Shown: piece after piece, positions 43,701 to 55,225 of the stretch
How positions within the stretch are numbered: the first letter of the stretch is position 1
Layout: the number at the start of each line of letters is the position of its first letter
Source of the DNA: Takakia lepidozioides
Lineage: Eukaryota; Streptophyta; Takakiopsida; Takakiales; Takakiaceae
NCBI GenBank assembly: GCA_030704615.1
Contig: CM060734.1
Span: forward strand, 24,676,001 to 24,740,000
Direction of reading: 5' to 3'
Length of the DNA: 64,000 nt
Translations under genes and position numbers: made by a program
Notes under the pieces: generated by a model
The model's input: only the letters and a program-made list of their open reading frames with translations
What the model was told of the DNA's origin: nothing
Database searches by the model: none

Positions 43701-44442
43701 CCAGTCTGTTGTACATTATGTCTGCCCATGCTATCTCTTCTCCTCTTAGGGCTTTGAGTATTTCCTCTGTAAAGGATCTGCTCAAATACTGTTGGTTCTG
43801 TTTCATGGCAAACAGAACGTTCAATACCTGGCCTACCTCCCTTAGCCCTGGGTACACGGCCTTGGTACAAGCATAACCCTGAGTTTTAAAGAAACTCCCT
43901 TCTTGGAATAAGTCCCCTATTTGCAGTCTTGGCCTGTGCTCCTCCACATGCATCTGACCTGATGACAATTCAAACAATTGTTGTAGGTATAGGGGAATAA
44001 CTTCTAATTCAACTCCCTTCACCATTGTTGCTCCTGTCCTAGGCTCAAAGTTCTGCAAGAATTGTAACATGTACTGCCTATGGTGCAATGTCCAATCTTT
44101 GCTTTGCAATCCTTCTAATCGCAGCTCCTTCAGTAACTGTACCGTCTGTGGAGTAGCAATCGTTTGTTTCTGCAGGATTGTGGTGCTCTTCACCCTGATT
44201 TCTTCCATTTCTCTCACTCTCTTCATTCTAGACCCACAGAAAGGTTTTGGCTGTAATAATTGAAGAAATGCCTGCAGGGCACAAAGCATAAACGTATGGT
44301 TGCCACAAAATGCTATGGGTAATTTCTTGTAAGCCTGCGGGGCTTGCAAGCATCGATTAAGAGAAAAGATACTCTCTATTCTTCTATCCCCGTGCCACTG
44401 CGTACGTAGTATCGCGAGCATATAGTCTGTTAGTTCATCCAT
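40703..44442 (-). pseudogene. Large extra reading frame of element Y, coiled-coil protein downstream of integrase
   Basis: Nearly continuous on the minus strand for about 1,240 codons. It is broken by one shift near 43490, two TAG codons (42764-42766 and 42686-42688) and one TGA (40997-40999). The first third (MDELTDYMLAILRTQ onward) is globular. The middle is Pro/Gln/Glu-rich (VEREQEVTSVSQPSQPDDR). Then comes a long heptad-like region (LHEAHKQQLYQMQVKHENN, LQEDVDGLQTQVEDLTSNID). Next is a globular part with YYQIMRIWLPVATRTRVLP and FHAAWNNLSTQKFGPDDIF, and finally a basic Ser/Arg tail. No signal peptide or membrane segment is evident, so it is unlikely to be an envelope protein despite its envelope-like position. 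I know of no matching family. Confidence 0.7.
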
Positions 44443-44562
44443 AGCTTCAAAGCTATAGCATTGATGGTCTGTCCCGTCGAGACGCCCGTTATTTGGAACG
44501 ACGCCGACTCTTGCGCTTAAAATCCCTCCAATTTCTTGATCCTGCTTCTGGCTTATGATTGG

Positions 44563-47500
44563 CTATAACTGCTGTGACTGGATTTTAGATTTAATTTCCT
44601 TCCATGGATTTTCCACTCTGGACTGTCCACTAGGATAGCACATGTGACATGGATTTCGCTTTTCGGTACTTTTAAAGGGTTCCGTTACCCTTTCCATGTA
44701 TGCATTAATGGGCCCATAATAAGTTAATATGCCGTGTAGGTACTTTGACGGCCAATTCTGTCTTTTTCCTTGATGACAGTCGCTCTTGCAATCCATGTCC
44801 GGCTGTGTGTCTCGCCCTGGCGTCCACGTGTCCATTTCTAAACGTGCCTCCGTCCACTTTTCTGCCGGCCACTCTCCGGTTGTTAATTCACGTCCACCTG
44901 TCGCTGATCCTATGGATTGTGTAACCCCAGTAAGCTGTGTTGAGCTGTGACAGGCTGTGTCATACTGTGGTACGCTGTGATAGGCTGTGTTGCACTGTGG
45001 TAAGCTGTGATAGGCTGTGACACGCTGTGGTAGGTTGTGATAGGCTGTGTGACATTGTGATGGGCTGTGATAGGTTGTGTCGCGTCGTGATGGGCTGTGA
45101 TAGGCTGTGCCGCACTGTAATGGGCTGTGATAGGCTGTGTCGCGCCGTGATGGGCTGTGATAGGCGGTGTCGCGCCGTGATGGGCTGTGATAGGCTGTGC
45201 CACACTTGTACTGCCCGCCCAGGTCATATACGCTCGGCCTAGCGACAAGTGCTCCATACTCCGTTGGTATCACTGGCGCAGCCCGTGACTGCTTCTGCAT
45301 TTCAACATGCAAATCATGCTGCAATGGTTTGTCATGGATACCACTGTACCCCTTCAACTTATTGGCATTGACTCTTCCCAGCATCTCTTTGTTAATGGTT
45401 TGTAACATGGCGGTGTTGCTATCATACATTTTCTGTATGACATAAGGTCATTTCCATGGTGATTTAAGTTTAGAAGCTTTAATCTTTCCCTTCTTCTGCA
45501 ACCAGAGAACCAAATCTCCCGTCTTAAAAGTCTTTAACTTGCCTTCATCAAACTGTTCCTTTCTCTTCATCTGAATTCTGGTCATGTTATCAGCTGCATC
45601 AACACGTATTTCTTCCACATGGTATAATTCATATTTCCTGACCTTAATTGAATCTTGCAATTCCATTCTCTTTCCCCATTCCGTTCTCATGGTAGGTAAC
45701 AGGAATTCCACTGGAAGTAAAGCTTCCATACCATAAACTAATTGGAATGGTGTATACTTAGTGGTGACTTTATATGAAGTCCTGTATGACCACAAAGCTG
45801 TCAGCAGCTTTGTATCCCAATCCGTTCTGTTTGCATTGACTATCTTAGCCAAGATAGTACATAGTATTTTGTTGGTAGCCTCTGCCTGCCCATTACCCTG
45901 TGGGTAATACGTTGTACTCTTCCTATGCACAATCATGAACTCTTTAGTCAATAGTTCAATGGTCTCATTAATGAAGTGACTTCCCTGATCACTGATAAAT
46001 TCCAAGGGACAGCCAAATCGTGTAAGTATGTTCTCATACAGGAACCTTGCTGTGGACTTGGCTGTGTAGTCCCTCAAAGGTTTAGCTTCCACCCACTTCG
46101 TAGTATAATCAGTGGCTGTAATTATGTACCTGTTCTGTGTATTCTTGGCTGGTGGGTTAATTGGTCCAACAAAGTCTAGTCCCCATTTCTGAAATGGTTC
46201 CGTAGGCATTGTAGGATGCAAAGCCATCTTCCCAGATCTCTGCAAAGGTCCTAGCCTCTGACATTCATCACAAGTTTTACAATACTTGTGTACATCTTTG
46301 AACAAAGTAGGCCACCAGTAACCGGCATGTAGTATCTTCCTACTGGTAGTCTCTTCTCCAAAATGACCTCCTGCCACTCCTTTATGAACTTCCTCCAAAA
46401 CTTTATTAACTTCATGGTGGTATAAGCATCGCTTCAGCACTCCATCTGGTCCTAGCTTATACATTCTGCTCCCTACCATAGTGTAAGGTAGAGCCTTGAT
46501 AGCAATTCTCTTTCTCTGCTCCTTTCCATAACTTGGTGGGCACTGACCATGAGCAAGGTAGTATATGATTGGCCACTGCCAATCTAACCAGTCATCTGCA
46601 CTTCCCTGCACCTCCACTGCAAATAGACTCGCATCTGGTAATTGATCATCTACTCCCGTAGCTGGTTCTCCTGTTGATAACCGTGACAAGTGATCCGCCA
46701 CAAGATGCAGCCTCCCAGGCTTGTAAACAACCTCGAACTCAAACTCGTGCAAGATTATCAACCATCTTGCTATTCTTCCGCTTATCAGAGGTTTGTTTAC
46801 CAGGTATATCAGAGCCTGGTGATCCACATAGAACATAAACTTCTTGCCCAACAGGTAATGCCTGAATTTCTTCACTGCATAGATCATTGCCAATGCTTCT
46901 CTTTCCGTTGTGCTATAATTTCTTTCGGCATTGTTCATCAATCGGCTAGCATAGTACACAGGTGAATCTATCCTTCCTGTAACATTTTGGGCTAACACTG
47001 CTCCCAGTGCTTCTCCTGAAGCATCACAGTGAACATGAAATATTTCCTGCCAGTGAGGATTAATCAGCACAGGTGTAGTTGTTACTGACAATGTAAGTTC
47101 CTCAAAAGCCTGTTGACATTCAGGTGTCCATGCAAACACTGTATCTTTCTTCAGAAGTTTGCTCAATGGTGCTGCTATCTGTGCATACCGTCTGACAAAT
47201 CTTCTGTAAAAGCTGGTTTGTCCCAGGAATCTCCTTAGACTCTTAGCATTTACTGGGGGTGGAGAGGCTTTAATGGCCTCTGTCTTTCTGGGATCCACAA
47301 GAAGTCCCTTCTTGCACACAATGTGTCCCAACAGCACCCCAGAGTTCACACAGAAAGTACACTTCTCTGGATTCAAGGGAGAGAACCCCAACGTTCATGC
47401 AGACGCTCTTGGAGTCATGCAGCCACCATTCTGCAAGGGTGGTCGACCTCTCATTCTGCATCTGGCCAGACATAACTCCAACTTATGCAAGTGCTCATTC

Positions 47501-48390
47501 TTAGAGCTGTACACACTGAAATCATCCAAGAATACCTGCATGAAATCATCCAGATACTTATGAAAAGATTCACTTATCACTCTCTGAAAGGTTGCTGGTG
47601 CATTACAAAGTCCAAATGGCATGACTTTGTATGCATAAGCACCCCAGTCTGTGATGAAAGCTGTCTTTCCTTGGTCTTCTTCTGCCACTTGCACTTGATT
47701 ATAACCACTGAAGCCATCCATGAATGAGTACATCTCATGGCCTGCCACAGTGTCCAATACTGCTTCTGTGAATGGTAAAGGAAAATGATCCTTCTTCGTA
47801 CAAGCATTCAGCTTCTTGTAGTTCACACAAACTCTGAGTTTCCCATTCTTCTTAGGAACTATCACAATGGGTAACAACCAAGTCGTATACTCTATCGGGT
47901 ATATAAACTTAGCCTCAGCCAACTTCTTGATCTCTTCTCCAACCTTCTGTGCATAGTTGGGATTCATTCTGTACCTTGCCTGCTTGATTGGTACTGACCC
48001 TGGTTCCAGTTCAATCTTATGCTGACAGATTTCAGGTGGTATCCCTTTTAGATCCTCGTAGCTCCAAACAAATACATCTCTGTATTTGATGAACAAACTC
48101 TTAGCTTCTTCAAAGAATTCTGGCTCCAAATCAGCTCATACCTTCACCATCCTCGGTTCCTCTTCAGTTCCCATATTCACTTCCCTCACTTGCTTATCAG
48201 CTGTGATTGTCCAACCAGTCACTACTTCATCTTGTAAACTCACAATGGCTGGTTCCTCTAGGATTTCCATTTCTCCTTCTCTTTCTTCATAGAAATGTGA
48301 TGGGTAACTGCTAGTTTCCTCTTCAATTGGTGTTGCTGACACTACACCACAGCAGATACCTCTTAAACAACTTAGGCCTTCCAGCCGCAT
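44563..48390 (-). pseudogene. Element Y pol: reverse transcriptase, RNase H, integrase
   Basis: The reverse transcriptase spans about 48129-47395: ICQHKIELEPGSVP, PIVIVPKKNGKLRVCVNYKKLN, MPFGLCNAPATFQ and VFLDDFSVYS, the last carrying the catalytic Asp pair. After a shift near 47393 the frame 47391-45448 continues with CTFCVNSGVLLGHIV, the RNase H block HVHCDASGEALGAVLAQ and ADHLSRLS. The integrase has a zinc domain (HKGVAGGHFG...CKTCDECQRLG) and the DDE core GLDFVGP, ISDQGSHF and NGQAEATNK. A TGA at about 45445 replaces a residue in WK-PYVIQ, and the C-terminal domain continues to 44563. That part contains about ten copies of a TAYHSPSRRD-like repeat encoded by GCTGTG-type DNA. A further TGA lies at about 48135. 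The copy is defective. Confidence 0.9.
44930..45212. repeat. GCTGTG-type 30-bp tandem repeat inside pol of Y
   Basis: About ten units of GGGCTGTGATAGGCTGTG form, with the following 12 bases varying (period 30 bp, in frame). On the coding strand they give the TAYHSPSRRD repeats of the integrase C-terminus. The same GCTGTG core makes up the short tandem repeats in both LTRs. Confidence 0.85.
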
Positions 48391-48483
48391 CTCTGCAACC
48401 TGCTCCCACTCTAGGTGTGCAGCGAACAGGGTAGCTTCCTGCTCCTCATCCAGTCCTCCCCTCCAGTCATACTCTCTGACCCC

Positions 48484-49266
48484 TCAAGGTCTTCTCGTAG
48501 CAGGTAATCTACTAGATTTCTTAGTGGTAATTTGTATCTCGTGCATCCCATTATGCACAGTTAGTAACTGAGAATTCCAGTCATGGAATACCCTGGCCTG
48601 TTTCAGCCACGGACGTCCCAATAATAAGGAGTAAGCCTCCATGACTTCATCCATCTTCAACACAGTTACTGTGATCATAAAGATCATCTTCTGTATCTGT
48701 ATCTTAACTCCTCTTATCAATCCCAATGGCTGTACACTTCTTTGATCTGCCATTGTTACTGTAAATGGGGCTGGTTTCATGTTACTTAGACCAAGCTTCT
48801 TCCTTAATTGGTCTGTCATGATATTTACTCCAGAGCCTCCATCTATCAGTACATCAGTTATTTCTGTGCTTCCAATTCTCAATTGGATTACTGGCATAGA
48901 ATCATCAAAGTCCATGACTGTTTCTCGCCCTTCCGGCTTCACATTATAACTGGTCACCTTGCTGTTCAGGTCTGTGTTTCCTGTCTCCTGGGCAATTCGA
49001 TTGATTGCTTGATACAGCCTGTGTCTACAATAAGGTGCCATAGCCAATAGCTGTCCAATGGTAATTTCTGCTTTGGTCTGGCATATTACTTCAGCCAAAG
49101 TCCCTTCATTACTTTGCATGTCTGCAACTTCTTTCTTCCTTTCATCCTCACTCACTTCTTCTTCTCCATCAGAATCAGAGGAATCTGCCACAAGAATATC
49201 AGTACTCTTCTGCATTTCCCTTATGGTATCTGCCACTTCCTTGTGCAGTTCCTTCTCATCTCCCAA
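48484..49266 (-). pseudogene. Element Y aspartic protease region
   Basis: An open 260-codon stretch. The active-site motif LIDGGSGVNIM (about 48855-48825) corresponds to the D-S/T-G triad of retropepsins, with G in the second place. LLLGRPWL (about 48620) is the conserved second block. The N-terminal half is acidic (DSSDSDGEEEVSEDE). The protease would process Gag-Pol. It lies between gag and reverse transcriptase in the Ty3 order; links to both neighbours are broken by stops and shifts. Confidence 0.85.
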
Positions 49267-49597
49267 GCCTCATCATCTTCAGGCATATCACTGCCATCTT
49301 CATTATCATCATCTTCCTCAACTACTGGAGGTATAGTTTGGCTTTGCTTCTTGTTACTATCATTGTACTTACTTCTGGTACAACACATGGCCTAACCATG
49401 TGAGCTGCCACCACTGGGCCCTCATTCACAGGAGCTCTCATCTCATTCTGGTGTCTAGTCCAGAACAAACAGGCTGCCTTGTGATGTCCTGGCTGATTAC
49501 AATAGTAACACAGTTCTTCACCATTGGGTCCTCGCCCTTGGTCTGCTCTTGGATTATTTCTGTAATCCTGATCCCTGGCTGGTAATTCCCCCTTGGA

Positions 49598-52014
49598 TTA
49601 CCCTGATAGTTGCCTCTGGAATTTCCTTGGTAATTCCCTCTTGATTACCTCTCCCTTCCATGCCATTGTTATAATCACCAGGCCTACCATAGTGGTCCTG
49701 ATCATTGTTTCTTCTCGCTGGGGCTGGCAGCTGCCTTGATGCACCCTTATTTGTCTAGGTTCTCTCGCTGCGGTCCTTCTATTGTAGTAACAATTCTCAG
49801 TAGAATGTTTATCCATTTTACAGATAGTACAGTGTTTCTCCTTCATGTGGCATTCAGTGGTGGTATGGCCTTCATTTTGACACTTTGCACACCAAACACC
49901 CTTCCTCCAATGTGTTGCAGCCTCTGTAACATACTTCTTCAAGATTTCTTCTAATCTTTTCTCATAGTTATCCCTCTTCAACTTCTCCTTTCTCTTACTC
50001 TTCCTTTTCAGTTCTTGCTCTTCTTCTTCATCTGACTCATCCTCAGAGTCCTCATCATCCATTTTCTCTCTCCTGAGCATTCCCAATTGCTCAATTCTGT
50101 TTGCAGTTTCAAATGCCTCCTCCACTGTATTATGGGGTAACATATCCACTTTCTTCTGCAACTCTGGTCTTAGTCCACTCACAAACCAAGTCTTCTGTAA
50201 ACCTGGTGCTGGTACAGCAGCCAGTTTTTTCATCATCAATTCCATATTTTCCATATACTCCTCAACAGTTTCATGCTTCTTTTGCTTTAACTGTTGTAAA
50301 CTTCCATACACTTCATCCTCAGTTTTATTTGTCCTGAACCTATTTCGGAATGCTGTATTCAAGCCATTCCAGGTTAGGAAATGATTATCAGGGAATCTTG
50401 CATACCATTCACTTGCTTTCTTGATAAGTGAACAAGGAAACAATCTCATCTTGGCATCATCGCCCATTCTCATTGTTCACTATACACATGTGCTCAAATT
50501 GGCTAATGTGTACATTGGGATCCCCTTTTCCTGAATATATTGGAAAATGTGGTTTTGCCCGTGTTGGTTGTAACGCCATCTACGGCCCTACCTTCTGCCC
50601 ACTGACAGGTGCTGGCACCCTTGCTGGTGCTGGTCCTTGAGGACCTGTTGTAGTTGTGTGGATCTTCCACCAAGTGGTGGCCCCTGAGCACTCCTTGCTA
50701 CTGGCCCCACGATATTCACAGTATTCCCAGCTCCAATTGCACTACTTCCCACACTCCCTGTCCCCCCAGAGCCAGATCCAGGCAACCTGCCTGATCCCCC
50801 TGAGCCGACACCTTCGTTGGCCTGTGATCCAAGTGCTCCACTTGATCCAGGTCCAACGGGTTGGGATGTCCTGGTTGTAGTCTCAACCTCAGCTGTTAGG
50901 TCTACTTCTTCATACTCTTCCTCTTCCAATTTCTTTTCTCTGTTTTCATCCTCCAAGTTCTGCCCTTGGGTTTCTTCTTCACTCATGTAACTCAACTGCA
51001 ACGGTGTTAGAGAGTCTGAACTCTCCGTTGGCTCTGCCACATCCTCTCCTCCTTCTTCACCTTCCGCTTCAGAAACTGGAGTTCCTGCTTTTGGTGTTCC
51101 ATGCCAACTCTTATCAAAGATTTCTGTCAAATCTTTTATCCAGGGATGTACCTCAGCTCTTTCACCTCGTGATTGATCTTCTTCCCGTACCAATTCCCTT
51201 AATCTTTCTTGCAAAGAAAAAGAAGGAGTGACATCCAACTCTAGTTCTTCCGGTATGGGTGTACTCTGTGATCTTAATGGTGTGAGAGGTCCAGATGATT
51301 CCCCTATGTCTATTCCTCTCTCCCAAAGATATGGATAATTAGCTTTCAGATAGCTTTCTCTTTTTGCTGAATATCTCTGGAGTCTAGCTTCTCTTTCATC
51401 ACTCATGTCCATGTCTTTCATTTCTTTTAATGTGGCAATAACCAAAACTCTCTTCTGTAATATCTCTCGTATATGCCTGGGTTTCTTTCAAGCTTCAATG
51501 CACCCTTGGCTATACTAGAAGTCTCCGTTACCATATAACCATATGGCAAACAAGTCTGGAAAGTTGTTCTTGGTGTGAGTTTGATCCACAAAATATCCTT
51601 TGGAATCCAATTTCTTACCAGTACAAGCTCTTCATGCATATGAGTATAAACATTCACCTTTCTTTCCTCCCAGCCTTCAAACTCTACTCGCTTAATGGAT
51701 AACAATGCTATCACGTAAACCAGTGTTGGTAACCAACGTGCTCTTCCTCTACAGGCCACCTGATAAATCTTTATCACTCCTTTCTCCAGACCCCATTTAG
51801 GGTCAGCATCATGCACTCTTTTAAGAATGTTTTCTTTACAACCGTCTGGCAATTCCAAGAACCTTTGAAAGAATCTTTTGGACAATCTTTCATTCTCGGT
51901 TTCACAGGGAATTTGATTCACATCAAATTCTTTAATTCTCCATCCACCATGATCCCACCAGATGCCTGTCACATCTGGTTGTTCATGACCCAGTCTCCCA
52001 GTACGGTCGCCAAA
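49598..52014 (-). pseudogene. Element Y gag: capsid and two zinc knuckles, with an N-terminal extension
   Basis: Reading begins just inside the 5' LTR. The first part (52014-51430) has WWDHGGWRIKEFDVNQIP and FLELPDGCKENIL. A shift near 51450 leads into KEMKDMDMSDEREARLQRY, a Ser/Gly/Glu-rich region to 50588, and another break. Then 50473-49598 holds the capsid (ASEWYARFPDNHFLTWNGL, FRNRFRTNKTEDEVYGSL, VSGLRPELQKKV), a charged KRKSKRKEKLKRD stretch and two CCHC knuckles, CAKCQNEGHTTTEC and CTICKMDKHSTENC. Gag packages the RNA. Two knuckles and a long N-terminal part are a little unusual for plant Ty3 elements. Confidence 0.85.
51995..52012 (-). other. Candidate primer binding site of element Y
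   Basis: Two bases inside the 5' LTR, the coding strand reads TGGCGACCGTACTGGGAG. It begins with TGG, as expected for pairing with the CCA end of a tRNA. I cannot assign the tRNA from memory with confidence. Confidence 0.55.
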
Positions 52015-52994
52015 TGTCGAGCGGCTTTTACTCACCCATCCCTTCGCTATCCGAGGTGGGAACTCCAAGATAGAAGAGTTGGAAATCTCTAAGCACTCAG
52101 CCCGCTCAGAACAATCAGTCATGACCTACAGCTAGTGTATCATGGGGGTGTTTCCTATTTGTACTCCTTCTCACATTCATGTTAACGAGTTACCTTACTA
52201 TCTGCAATTAAATATCAGTTTGCTTCAGAAATCTATCAAGTTCCATCCATTCATTCCACAGCTTCACTCAGGTCTCTCTACACAGTGTGAGTATGAAGTA
52301 TGTATCAGATTAATATCTATCAAGTATCAGGCTGAAGCCATGGTGTCTCTAATCTACTTGGCATTACAATTCTACAGCTTGCATTCATCAAGTAACAACA
52401 GATCGTCACTTCCCTTACTCAGAGATGTGCTCTCCCTTCTATTTCCCCAAGCCCTGATGTCCGAAATCCCCTCCCGTGAAGTGATGTCTCGACGTCCCCG
52501 CTCTTCGCTTTTTCTACCTACAAGCTGTTCTAACCGCTTTCCTAACTAACCGTCATCCCTGTAGTACACGTTCCTTTTTTCAGATGTCGTTCCCCACCGT
52601 CGTTCCCTACCAATGATAACTGTTCCCCAGCTGTGCCGAGCTGTGACTGGCTGTATCAGGCTGTGGCGGGCTGTGACTGGCTGTGTCGGGCTGTGTAGGG
52701 CCGTGCGAAGCTGTGGCGGCTGTATCGGGCTGTGACTGGCTGTGTTGGGCTGTGTCGACTGTGCGAAGCTGTGACGGCTGTGTCTGACTGTGACGGGCTG
52801 TGACGGGTTGTGTTGGACTGTGACGGGCTGTGACGGCTGTGTCGGGCTGTGATGGACTGTGTCGGGCTGTGTATCTTCCCCCTAAAGCCTGTTGCTATCA
52901 CCCCTAAGGCTCATGTTGGTCTCAGTCTGTGTAAAAATTAAGGGTACCCCACAGATCCCGTAAAAGCGTCTAAGTCCCAAGCAGCCCTCTAACA
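52015..52994 (-). repeat. 5' LTR of element Y (980 bp)
   Basis: It starts TGTCGAG and ends CTAACA on the plus strand, so on the coding strand it runs TGTTAG to CTCGACA. Transcription should start inside it and read toward lower coordinates. It contains the same GCTGTG-type tandem repeat (about 52628-52873), slightly shorter than in the 3' LTR. Confidence 0.95.
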
Positions 52995-54747
52995 ATTGTT
53001 CATGGAGATATTCCTCGATGACTTCTGTGTCTATAGCGATAAGACCACCCATGCGGAGATGTTGGAGTTGTGCTTCCGGAAGTGTCAAGAGTATGGTTTC
53101 TCTTTGAATGTAGGTAAATGCCAATTCTTGGTTACAAAGGGGAAGCTATTGGGCCATATCGACTCTATTCGCGGTATATCGACTGATCCCACTAAGGTTG
53201 AAATTATTATCCAATTACCCACTCCCACTACAGTAACGGAGATACGGGCGTTTCTTGGGCATGTTGGTTACTATTGCCGCTTCATCCGTCGATATGTTGA
53301 GATTGCTTTACCTCTGAAACAATTACTAAAGCACGATGCAGAGCCGCAATGGACGCGAGAGTGTCAATGCTCCTTTAATGAATTGAAGGGACGATTGATA
53401 AAGGCACCGATCTTGATTTCCCCTGATTGGAATAAGGAGTTTAAGGTATATGTTGACGCCTCAAATTATGCAATTGGTATTGTGTTGAGTCAGAAGGATG
53501 AAAAATCCTTTGATCATCCAATTTATTTTGCGAGCCGTCAATTGGCTACTGCATAAGTAAATTATACTACCACTGAAAGGGAAGGTTTGGGCATGATCTA
53601 TTCGGTTCAAAAGTTTCGCCATCATCTATTGGGATACCCCTTTGTTTTTCACGTGGATCACAATGCATTAAAGTATCTTATAAATAAACCTCACTTGAGC
53701 GGACGAGTGGCTCGATGGGTTATTTTGTTACAAGAGTTTACTTTCAAAATCGTGGTTCGCCCTGGGCGCAAACATGCCAATGCCGATCACTTAAGTCGCC
53801 TATCGAAGGAAGTAGGAGAAGAGCCGATAGACGATTCATTTCCCGACGCTGCTCTTTTTGTGATTGATGTTGTGACAGGGGAATACGCCCTTATTTTTAA
53901 TTATTTGTCATTACAACAATTCCCTGAAGAGTACACTGAAAAACAGAAGCGTCGATTGGTTGAAAAATCGGCCCCGTACACAATTATTGGAGAAACTTTA
54001 CGCCGATTCTTGCGGTGGCCATTTTGCTGGGACCGGCCGAAAGGTCTATCGGGGTATTGGTGGCCCACACTATTTAAAGATGCTTTTGCTTATGTGCGTC
54101 GTTGTGATGCATGTCAACGAGTGGGAAAGCCGATTCGTTCTAGTTCAATGCCATTGGTTCCTATCTTGGCTCAGGCACCCTTTGAGAAGTGGGGCATCGA
54201 TTTTGTTGACCTATCGCTCCTGCTTCTTGCAATGGTCAAAAACGATATATTCTTGTAGCAACAGAATACGTGACTAAATGGGCAGAGGCAATGGCCACCC
54301 GTACCGATACTGCCAAAATGGTCGCTCAATTTCTGTACGAAAATATTATTACGCGATTTGGATGCCCTCGCAAACTGGTGAGCGATCGTGGCACACATTT
54401 CTTAAATTCTACCATTGAACAATTGACTGCTAAATATGTCATCAAGCATCGTAAAACTACACCCTATCATCCCCGCGCTAACGGGCAGACGGAGAAGACC
54501 AATGGGCCATTATGTGGAATTTTGACTAAAACTATTTCCGAAGCTGGTACCGATTGGGATGCCTTTTCAACTTGTTTATGGACATGAGGCGATTTTGTCT
54601 ATCGAGTTGGAGATACCATCTCTCCGTATTGCTATCGAAGAGCGTCTAGGCGATAGTGCGTCCCTATCGGCTCGTCTGTTGCAGCTGGTTAAATTGGATG
54701 AACTTCGTCGACAGGCGTTACAAACGGTGCCATCATTAGTTGGTTAG
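52995..54747 (+). pseudogene. Ty3/gypsy element X, pol 3' part (RT end, RNase H, integrase)
   Basis: The frame resumes exactly after element Y with MEIFLDDFCVYSD, the catalytic Asp pair, and continues LNVGKCQFLVTKGKLLGH and FLGHVGYYCRFIRRYVEIALPL. RNase H follows: YVDASNYAIGIVLSQ and HVDHNALKYLINKPHLSGR. A TAA lies at 53554-53556. The integrase zinc domain is damaged (GYWWPTLFKDAFAYVRRCDACQRVG present, the His part lost). The core has KWGIDFV, VSDRGTHFLNS and NGQTEKTN in shifted frames. Coding fades at 54747. Together with 38497-39674 this is one old element, already missing a reverse transcriptase block before Y inserted. Confidence 0.9.
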
Positions 54748-55215
54748 AGTGCCGCCGCCGTTTGGGTATATGAATGGGCCCGCAACTTTACATATTCAGG
54801 TCATGCATCCAAGCAAGCAACTTGGGCATGACAAAACAGATTGCAGCAATTTACCATACCAGTCATAAATATACCAAGTCATGCACAAAGCAGGGCATCT
54901 TGGGTATGCGAGACTAGCCTGTTACTTTACAGATTCAATCATGCACTTCAAGCAAGCATATTGGGTACCCGAGACCTGGCCCTCTTGGCCAATAATTTTA
55001 TCAAGATATGCACTGTCCCTAGTTATCATTCCTGACGTGACGTGGCGCTGACACGTCGGCCGTCACGTCTGACGTGCGTCACGTCACGTCGAATCCGGAC
55101 GTTTACCTATGTATTTTTTTTTACATTTGACTTTTACGATTTATTTCTACCATTTCTAATGACATGGCAGCCACGGTGTAAAACAGACGTGTTCAATTAT
55201 TAATATTTATTAATT
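54748..55215. other. No gene seen; degenerate AAGCAAGCA...TTGGG repeats
   Basis: Three related blocks at about 54788-55000 contain ACTTTACA, CATGCA and CAAGCA(A/T)...TTGGG words. They may be the 3' non-coding part or LTR of element X, but no second LTR was found. Around 55035-55090 several GACGTG/CACGTC words are clustered. Confidence 0.35.
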
Positions 55216-55225
55216 TATTTTGAAA

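Larger units (their letters stand above)
39675..52994 (-). mobile_element. Ty3/gypsy LTR retrotransposon Y, complete but mutated, nested in X
   Basis: The element is 13.3 kb long, with LTRs at 39675-40663 and 52015-52994. Both LTRs begin TGTCGAG and end CTAACA. The 5-bp target duplication ATTGT lies at 39670-39674 and 52995-52999. Coding order on the minus strand is gag, protease, reverse transcriptase, RNase H, integrase (Ty3 order), then a very large extra reading frame before the 3' LTR. The two LTRs differ at roughly 2% of positions by eye, so insertion was fairly recent, yet every coding part carries stops or shifts. This copy may have been moved by proteins from another copy. Confidence 0.95.

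Noticed and set aside
40997-44442. Retroviral-type envelope gene in element Y
   Set aside because: Position fits, but no signal peptide, membrane segment or glycosylation-rich ectodomain is visible; the protein is coiled-coil and soluble-looking.
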